Shown here piece by piece: positions 58,701 through 64,000 of a DNA stretch of 64,000 nt. Every line of letters starts with the position of its first letter. Position 1 is the stretch's first letter. The position numbers were made by a program, and so were the translations under genes. Location: contig NC_069362.1 of NCBI RefSeq assembly GCF_021730395.1, positions 70,573,501 through 70,637,500 of the forward strand, written 5' to 3'. This DNA comes from Mercenaria mercenaria. Taxonomy: Eukaryota; Mollusca; Bivalvia; Venerida; Veneridae. The notes below the pieces were generated by a model. That model did no database searches. It saw nothing but the letters and a program-made list of their open reading frames with translations, and was not told where the DNA came from.

Positions 58701-61700
58701 TGAGAATAAAAAACTTCACGGAAAATATATCGCGTGCCATACAAATGAAAATGACACGACCTTACATTTGTCTTGACAATTTTCCCAATTTATAGTTTCT
58801 TACTAGTAAAAAATCTATTTGATATTTTTTCACTGTGAAGGTACAAAACATTTTTCACTCCAATATTTCGATAATTCACTGAAAAGCATGTAATAAATGA
58901 TTTTGCTTTTATGCAGTTGTCATACACCAGTAGGGTACATCGGCCGTCAGTCGAGTGTTACAATTGGACATGGTTGTGAACGCAAAGGAACTGTTATGCA
59001 CGAGCTGTTGCACGCGCTCGGATTCTGGCACGAGCAGAGCAGAACCGACAGAGACAATTATGTAACAATCCATTTCAATAACATACAGAAAGGTTAGTAA
59101 ACTACCTGTGTAATGTAAAGCTAAGTTAGCTGTTTACGTCACATGTTAATGTGGTACGAATCACGTCATCAATGTTAATTGTGCAATCTGATTAATTCAT
59201 GACCTAAAATCTGACAACGGCCTATAAAGCATTAAGCTCAGACGACATTTCCACAGGCTAATCACAGAGTTCCTTTCACTTCAAAAAGTAAAAATGCAAT
59301 CACCAAACAGCACTCCATGTAAGTTATACCTGTGAACACAAACTGTGTATACATATATTTAAATAAAATATATACAGATGTATACAGATGCAACAAGCAG
59401 ACACAAGCATACATCAAGAAATACGATTTAAAAATGCATACGGTTATTACAGCTGATGAAAAGATCTAGATGCACTAAGTGTAAGTTTCCAGGGCATTCG
59501 TTAATGTCAATGACGCTATAAACAAACTTGAAATTGAAATCCTGTTATTCAAAAAGGGAATGTATCGTCTTCAGATCAAGCTTGGGTTATCTCATCTTCA
59601 AGATAGCCAGTAGTGCCCATCTTTCACTAGAATATTTTATTTTTAGATATTTACTTGAAATTATTAGTGTCCACATCAAATGTATTAAACTGTCATGAAT
59701 ATATAGATTAATTAAGAAATAATAAATCTGTTCCTATATTTTATCAGTTAATAAAATATGGGCAGGAGTTTGGATGCGTAATAATTATATCACGAGTGCG
59801 TAGCACGAGTGATTTAATTATCCGCATCCAAACGACTGCCCATGTTTTATTAATTGATAAAATTATTGGAACATATTTATTATTTCGATTCTAACAACGC
59901 AAATAATTCGCATTTTACAGTACTACATTTTCAGCGTAATACGTCATTCGGGTCATATGCTGTTACAATTTACCCCCCTATGGTTAGAGAAAGTTGCGTA
60001 GCCAATGTAACGTATAGATATTTGTTTCTTTTTATCAGAAGTTTGAGAAGTATTTATAATTTAGTAATCTAACAGCTCGCAAACTAATTATGAAGAGAAT
60101 CGTCAAATAAAGCGAGTTGACCCTGTGTTACAAGTTACGAGCTTAACTTTATATGACGTCACATAATTATGACGTCATACTTTATGTCATACATTTATGA
60201 CGTCACCGCTGAATCTTAATTAAGGTAGTTCTGCACGTTTGAAAAACCGGAAGTGATGGCGTAACGTCATTTTTCCGGAAAACGTAGAATAGAGCCTGGA
60301 TTTGGCGTACGGAAATGAAAATCAATTTATGAATTAATCGAAACCTGTGAGTAAATTTGTTACAATGGCACTGTTGCTATATTTCTAAAGTCAAAATATG
60401 ATATTAAAACATGTGTCACGTTAGAAAAATCAAAATAATGTCTTAAAATTAACGTGAAATATCCGGTTCCCTTTAATCATGGCCAAATATCTCAAAAATA
60501 AGCACACGGACCTATACAATTTATTTCACCAAACTTTAGGCCATGTGTTTATTTACAACTTTGAGAAGTTTCATCAAAATCTACATTGTAGAAAAAATTC
60601 TATTCGCGAAAATGTTATGAAAGTTATGATTTTCCCATAGACTCCCATTATGAAATATTGCGTGATGTCCAAATTTTTCAAATCAGCCTAGCAAAAAATC
60701 AAGCACACGACCCTGTGTTTTTTATTTGCTGAATTTTCTAGGTATATTCTGAAGTTTTGAAAAATTGGGTTTAATCAAATTCTACATTGTAGAAAAAAAA
60801 TAGATCCAAACGTGCAGAACTACCTTAAGCTAATTGAATTCGCTTGTAGAGATCAAAATGTGTTTTACGGTCCAACACATAAGTCAATATGACATTTTAT
60901 CATATTTACGTTTTTGAGATGCTGTTTTCAACCGTTTGGCCTTGAAATAATTTGTATGTAATGGAACTGAAGAAGAATCTCTTATTTCACAATCATAGGG
61001 GGTGAAATGTAACAGCCAACCATATTTTATCGTAGATTCATGTATAGGCGATTTTGCTATATGTTTATATACCAATTGCTGCAGATCGTGTTAGAATTCT
61101 GTATATAAAGCTACATTCATATCTAAATGTCATATAGTAACATATAGTTTAAAAACTTCCAGTTTTTAATGAAAGTACGTATTTATACTGTATTAAGATA
61201 TGCATGTATTATGTGTGTACTATTTTAAACAAAAAACACAGTACTGTTTATACACATAAACTTGTTACTTTTATATATAGTAACTGTTTATATTTACAAA
61301 TATGAAATTTATGTCTTCACCTTTAATGAAATCGTTTGCTTCAGTCAGATTTATTATTCGTGCTGCCTAGAATGGACTAGAAACGTAGGGAATACAGCAA
61401 GTTTAAAAAACTTTGTCATTACACTCAAAAATACTTCTTAGGCTGAAAAGATGTTAACAGTGCTATCGGAGTACAGTTTCTACAATACATTGAAATTGCT
61501 TGTTTTGTAACTTGTGGCTGAGAAGTGAGAAGTATCGGTTTCAAAACCTTTACTGATATTAATGAAACCATTATATTTTAACAAGGTCATGAGGGAAATT
61601 TCAACAAATACCAGCAAGGTTACATCGATATGTTAGGACAACCTTACGATTATGGAAGTATCATGCACTACAGTGCCTATGCCTTTGCTATTGACCGTTC

Positions 61701-64000
61701 AAAGATGACCATTGAGCCAAAGCAGAATGGAGTGACCATAGGTCAGAGAGTCAGACTCAGTAACACTGACGTTAAGGAGATCCAGCTCCTGTACGGATGT
61801 ATATCTGACACAGGTCATACCAGTGCTCCAGTGTCCGGATTTGTGACTCCAGCTCCAGCTGCCACTGCGAAACCTCCATCTGGATGTGAGTAAATACATT
61901 AAATAAACGGAAAAAATAATCTTGCGGATCAACGTGAAGTTTAACCATATGTACGTGCTCATGGATGGAAAGCCGCCAACTGAAGAGGAAGGCTGTATTT
62001 TTAAACTTTAAAGCATTAATTTCCGTGAATTGTAAACAGTCTTATCGAGTCTATCCAATGAGCGCGACTTACGGATTTTCTTGACCAATGAAAATGTTTC
62101 GTAAGTCTCAGGACTCTGATATATCAGTTTCGTAGAAAATGTAGATCCGTTAGCTGATTTAAACGTTCGAACTGTTGTAGTTACTACTAGAAAAGATACA
62201 TTACGGTACTAAACATAGATAATGGTATAACAAAAAAAAATGTTTGTTCTGACTTACGGAAACAAGATCCGTGTATTGGTTGCACTTCAAGTTAAATGCA
62301 AGCTCCCTAGGCAACCGAGTGAAAGTTTTGCGTTTATTAGAAAACGAATTAGTTTGTTCTTAGAGTTACACTTAGATTGCATGAAGCAGCTCATATGATT
62401 TAAGTGAGACAATAAACTCGTTTGTACTGGTTTCCGCGATAGGGTAAACACTTCCCCATAGATTATGTTCCCTCAGCTGTTTATATAAACTTGTACTCTC
62501 GGGGTTTTTCAGGTATGAATAAAATGGAAAATGGAGTTTTATTCGATCTTATTGCTGTAAACAGAAATAGTTTATTAACTTAACTGTATTTGTGACAGGT
62601 TGGTCTCTGTCAGATCATTGTACATTTGGTAACAGTATTACAATGACCTCTGTCAGTAATTATCATATTCCTAGTATAATAAGTGATTTTAGTCGCATTT
62701 TGGGCCTCGTCATAATGAACTGGTCGGTAGAAATTACTGTAAACAATTGAGGGAACGCTTTCTTTTATCATTGCCTTTAAAGTAGTTTTTCAGATAAACT
62801 ACATTGATCATATTTTGTTTTTATCAAGAATTGCCAATGTCAATACTTCGTACTTCATTCATAAGCCGAAACTGATTCAAGCTTTCACCTATTACAATTG
62901 CACTATTGTAGCTGATGTATGCACATTTGAGCACAACTTCTGTCACTGGACTCAGTCCCATAGCGACAATACTGATTGGAGACGTCATTTCGGTAAAACA
63001 CCAAGCTCAAACACGGGACCATCAGCCGATTCACACGGATCGGCAAGAGGTTAACACTATAATTTATATAAACTGTATCATAAATATATATATTGTACTG
63101 GGACAATCTGATAAAGTTAACATTATTTGTTTTTAACTGTTTTTGACATGAATCCTAAAATCGTGACAACGACTACTTATAAGGTTCTTTACACGTTTCG
63201 ATTAACTGAAGGTGACACCGTAACGTCATTTATCCGGAAAATCTGGAACAATGACTAGTATGCATTACACGGGCTACATAAGTAATGCCGTGAATTTATT
63301 ACAACTGTTTTATTAAGAGCTTAACAGTCAAGGTTATTGCCTTTCTTAAGGTTAACATTGATAACAGATAGGTTTTCATGTAAAATAATTCTAAATGATA
63401 ACAAAAGGACTCCTATCGATATTTGGCGAATTGTGAAAAATTGAGCACACTGACCTGTACATTTGATTTGGCCTTATGATTGAAAATAATAAAAAAATAT
63501 CTGCAACTGTAAAGGTTTAAGTAAAATCTACTATGTGGAAAGTTTTCTATGTATACGCGAAAATGTCATCGGAAGTGTAACTTTCCCAGAAGCCCATTTT
63601 GAAAATTGACAGCAGTACCAGTATGGGAACCATCGCCATGAGGGTATGGGAGATGAGGCCAGTTTCCCTTTTAATTCTGAGCGAAAGCAATGGAGCTACT
63701 GGTACCAATTTTTACGTCTTTGGTATGACGCGGCCGGGGATCGAACCCATCACCTCCCGCACTCAATGCGGACGCTCTACCGTTCAACGGTTCAACAAAT
63801 ATATTTTAATTAGAAGAAGTAAGTATTAAAGTTATAGCAAATATTGATATGAATTAACATATTTAATAGAGTTTTAATTCATTTTTAAAAGGGCATTACA
63901 TCTACGTTGAGGCCTCTGGACACAAGAATCAAGGAGCCAAGCTCGATTCTCAGGCTTACCCTGGCGGCGACTACTGTGTTGATTTCTACTACCATATGTA
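45605..64000 (+). CDS. Gene 2: secreted astacin metalloprotease with MAM domain (3' end outside window)
   Basis: A tandem paralogue of gene 1. Visible exons are 45605-45667, 47175-47205, 51802-51881, 52267-52342, 54578-54713, 58917-59092, 61586-61885, 62912-63049 and 63892 to the window edge. Lengths and phases of exons 1-8 are identical to gene 1. The product has a signal peptide ([16 protein letters not shown]), FEGD switch, RRRR site, [11 protein letters not shown] mature start, [11 protein letters not shown] zinc site, SIMHY Met-turn, a Pro/Ala linker and the MAM start. All catalytic residues and visible cysteines are kept, so it should be an active protease. Differences from gene 1 cluster in the propeptide, around TGT versus TGN, and in the linker (YQQGYID versus YPVGYID). 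The gap to gene 1's stop is about 1.7 kb. The last roughly 60 codons of the MAM domain should lie to the right of the window. Confidence 0.93.
46360..46480 (-). repeat. retroelement 3'-tail fragment (gene 2 intron 1)
   Basis: In reverse complement, CTCCAGTGGTGCTTTTGCAA, CTGACCGTCCAAGGCGGTAC match the tail at 24196-24235. It is a truncated dead copy. Confidence 0.5.
46843..47004 (+). repeat. 81-bp tandem duplication (gene 2 intron 1)
   Basis: Two adjacent units start ATCACGTTAGCCCAACCAAA at 46843 and 46924 and differ at only a few positions. This is a recent duplication. The period is a multiple of three, so an accidental frame runs through it. Confidence 0.92.
47175..47205 (+). CDS. gene 2 exon 2 (propeptide)
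   Basis: A 31-nt exon encoding [10 protein letters not shown]. Acceptor TATATTGCAG is identical to gene 1; the donor is GTTTGT. Confidence 0.88.
48737..48765. repeat. (AT)n microsatellite
   Basis: A pure AT run in gene 2 intron 2. Confidence 0.95.
49688..50731. mobile_element. 1-kb element with five units of about 174 bp and hairpin end (gene 2 intron 2)
   Basis: The left end TTAGCTCATCTGATTTTTTG is inverted near the right end (AAAAAATCAGATGAGC). A GTCGGC hexanucleotide microsatellite (about 49748-49790) follows the left end. Five units then begin with TTGGTTAAGTTTTATGTTTA-like words at 49797, 49971, 50144, 50319 and 50492. The right end forms a hairpin (AGCACCCGCAAGGCGGTGCT) and closes CTCTTGTTT. 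Subterminal inverted repeats, a microsatellite, tandem units and a 3' hairpin resemble Helentron-derived (HINE/DINE-like) elements. The superfamily is inferred. Confidence 0.75.
51380..51505 (+). repeat. dispersed repeat family X, diverged copy
   Basis: It shares GCATAACTCACCCAAGCAAA-like words, GAGTCGGTTCATTAGAGGTA and GTGGAATTCTATTATAGTAA with the copies at 7290 and 25375. Confidence 0.5.
51802..51881 (+). CDS. gene 2 exon 3 (propeptide, aspartate switch)
   Basis: It encodes [27 protein letters not shown]; the inhibitory FEGD is conserved. Donor GTACAA is weak. Confidence 0.9.
52267..52342 (+). CDS. gene 2 exon 4 (cleavage site and protease start)
   Basis: It encodes [20 protein letters not shown] then ISSTY. 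As in gene 1, the acceptor (ATTTAAAG) has a weak pyrimidine tract, and a competing AG lies at the end of GCTATAGCAG. Confidence 0.88.
52772..54478 (+). mobile_element. Tc1-like transposon, 1707 bp, in gene 2 intron 4
   Basis: Perfect 25-bp terminal inverted repeats (starting CACCGAACCGCAAAATAAAC) are flanked by TA on both sides (52770-52771 and 54479-54480), the Tc1/mariner target site. It carries a transposase gene on the + strand (53079-54289). Identical ends and a mostly readable transposase suggest a young insertion, but the copy is not autonomous. Confidence 0.93.
53079..54289 (+). pseudogene. Tc1-like DD34E transposase, disabled, with one intron
   Basis: The enzyme cuts and pastes its own element at TA sites. 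It opens [18 protein letters not shown], followed by an in-frame TGA (53133-53135), then the helix-turn-helix [20 protein letters not shown] and [12 protein letters not shown] spliceosomal intron is likely at 53333-53555 (GTGAGT..TGTAG); splicing joins ING to [17 protein letters not shown] in frame. The catalytic core shows FSDESKVNV (first Asp), [11 protein letters not shown] (second Asp) and [15 protein letters not shown] (Glu, 34 residues later). A frameshift near 53880-53895 separates GMSQFGRTT from [15 protein letters not shown]. The end is [10 protein letters not shown]. Two lesions, the TGA and the frameshift, make this copy inactive. Confidence 0.9.
54578..54713 (+). CDS. gene 2 exon 5 (protease N-lobe)
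   Basis: It encodes [20 protein letters not shown], then [20 protein letters not shown] and FVTGT. The first protease Cys is conserved. It follows the Tc1-like insertion by 99 bp. Confidence 0.92.
54890..55150 (-). mobile_element. tRNA-headed SINE or SINE-like repeat (gene 2 intron 5)
   Basis: On the minus strand a perfect A box TGGCTCAGTGG (55125-55135) and a B-box-like GGTCCGATTCC (55082-55092) sit 33 bp apart. The downstream body contains CTATAAGGTG..TTTATAGACC. The family is not identified and the 3' end is approximate. Confidence 0.55.
55517..55714. mobile_element. 198-bp MITE with TIRs of about 50 bp (gene 2 intron 5)
   Basis: AATAGACCTTTCTAACGTAA at 55519 is inverted at 55693-55714, and the similarity continues inward (CGTAAACGTAA, ACGGA.TACTGAAT.CGTAAA). 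It is non-coding; the target duplication is unclear. Confidence 0.8.
56737..57655. mobile_element. AACAAGAG element with five units of about 156 bp (gene 2 intron 5)
   Basis: It starts AACAAGAGCTGTCACTATTG with a GTCAC/GTGAC hairpin and ends with a TATGCCC/GGGCATA hairpin (57629-57650). Five units between are marked by GTGACCTTGACCTTG or GTGACATTGACCTTG at about 56828, 56973, 57134, 57290 and 57446, each with GGCAGAGTTATGGAC-like and GACAAGAAAC words. It is non-coding. Confidence 0.75.
57989..58127. mobile_element. foldback MITE (gene 2 intron 5)
   Basis: GTTAT..GGAATAGGTCTGCATAGTGT..TTATAGACC at the left is inverted at the right end (GGTCTATAAACACAATGCAG). The element forms a nearly complete hairpin. 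Confidence 0.75.
58917..59092 (+). CDS. gene 2 exon 6 (zinc site)
   Basis: The protein is identical to gene 1 exon 6, with [11 protein letters not shown]. Nucleotide differences are synonymous and sit mostly outside the zinc-site segment. Confidence 0.97.
59730..59872. mobile_element. foldback MITE (gene 2 intron 6)
   Basis: GTTCCTATATTTTATCAGTT..ATGGGCAG..TTTGGATGCG pairs with CGCATCCAAACGACTGCCCA..GGAAC. The centre has CACGAGTGCGTAGCACGAGTG, written here as two halves CACGAGTGCG and TAGCACGAGTG. Confidence 0.75.
60154..60205. promoter_or_regulatory. cluster of three perfect CRE palindromes
   Basis: TGACGTCA occurs at 60154-60161, 60170-60177 and 60198-60205 in gene 2 intron 6. The motif is the CREB/ATF site. 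It could be an intronic regulatory element or part of a repeat; the sequence alone cannot tell. Confidence 0.5.
60234..60824. mobile_element. TTAA-flanked MITE, 591 bp (gene 2 intron 6)
   Basis: Perfect 18-bp inverted ends (GGTAGTTCTGCACGTTTG) are flanked by TTAA at 60230-60233 and 60825-60828. The interior is non-coding. A TTAA target suggests piggyBac-type mobilisation, although GGTAG is not the classical piggyBac start. Confidence 0.85.
61586..61885 (+). CDS. gene 2 exon 7 (protease C-lobe and linker)
   Basis: It encodes [37 protein letters not shown] and the linker [17 protein letters not shown]. Acceptor TTTTAACAAG has an unusually poor pyrimidine tract. Donor GTGAGT. Confidence 0.96.
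62912..63049 (+). CDS. gene 2 exon 8 (MAM start)
   Basis: It encodes [20 protein letters not shown] followed by [20 protein letters not shown]. Acceptor CACTATTGTAG is in its original, uninterrupted context. Confidence 0.94.
63175..63600 (+). repeat. diverged relative of the 60234 MITE (gene 2 intron 8)
   Basis: GTAACGTCATTTATCCGGAA, AAAAATTGAGCACACTGACC and CGCGAAAATGT parallel words of the 60234 element in the same order. Ends are not recognisable. Confidence 0.5.
63600..63797 (-). mobile_element. tRNA-headed SINE (gene 2 intron 8)
   Basis: On the minus strand the head contains ACGGTAGAGCGTCCG (A-box region) and GGGTTCGATCCCC (B box, 63736-63748), followed by GGCCGCGTCATACCAAAGAC, which I recall from mollusc Meta-type SINEs. 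The 3' end near 63600 abuts the 63175 repeat. It lies about 95 bp upstream of exon 9. Confidence 0.75.
63892..64000 (+). CDS. gene 2 exon 9 (MAM core, cut by window edge)
   Basis: It encodes [20 protein letters not shown] then [16 protein letters not shown], parallel to gene 1 exon 9 to the last base. Confidence 0.93.

Overview
This is animal nuclear DNA and most likely comes from a bivalve mollusc. It is AT-rich, has long introns with GT-AG splice sites, and carries tRNA-headed SINEs, hairpin-ended and tandem-unit repeats and CRE-rich non-coding DNA of the kind I associate with clams. No bacterial, plasmid or CRISPR content is visible. The species call is inference.

There are two host genes, both on the + strand and in tandem. 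They are paralogous secreted astacin (M12A) zinc metalloproteases, each with a C-terminal MAM domain. Gene 1 is complete: ten coding exons between 30851 and 43899, 444 codons plus stop, a TATA box at 30793 and an AATAAA signal at 43965. Gene 2 starts at 45605 and has nine coding exons inside the window; the ninth runs off the right edge. Intron positions and phases are identical in every exon that can be compared, so the genes arose by tandem duplication. Both proteins have a signal peptide, a propeptide with an FEGD aspartate switch, an RRRR cleavage site, the [11 protein letters not shown] zinc site, a SIMHY Met-turn, a Pro/Thr/Ala linker and the MAM domain. The parts encode an inactive secreted zymogen that would be cut at RRRR to free the protease.

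Positions 1-30790 hold no host gene I can support. They hold mobile-element remains: a decayed pogo/Tigger transposase (1833-2915), a head-to-tail dimer of a hairpin-ended element (7366-8475), a tRNA-headed SINE (13030-13446), a 1.5-kb inverted-repeat element (13605-15132), a striking array of 20-bp palindromic words with inverted termini (15189-16232), a duplicated foldback repeat (19745-21100), and a reverse-transcriptase fragment with its 3' tail (22900-24430), whose tail recurs at four other loci.

The introns of both genes are heavily colonised. Gene 1 carries a TTAA-flanked element in intron 2, a foldback MITE in intron 4, a hAT-type MITE with 8-bp target duplications in intron 5, and a 1-kb MITE in intron 7 that landed 4 bp upstream of the exon 8 splice acceptor. 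Gene 2 carries an 81-bp tandem duplication (intron 1), a 1-kb element with five units of about 174 bp (intron 2), a Tc1-like transposon with perfect termini and a broken, intron-containing transposase (intron 4), a SINE, MITEs and a nuclear-receptor-site repeat array (intron 5), a CRE triplet and a TTAA-flanked MITE (intron 6), and a SINE (intron 8).

All calls were made by reading the sequence. No database search was run.
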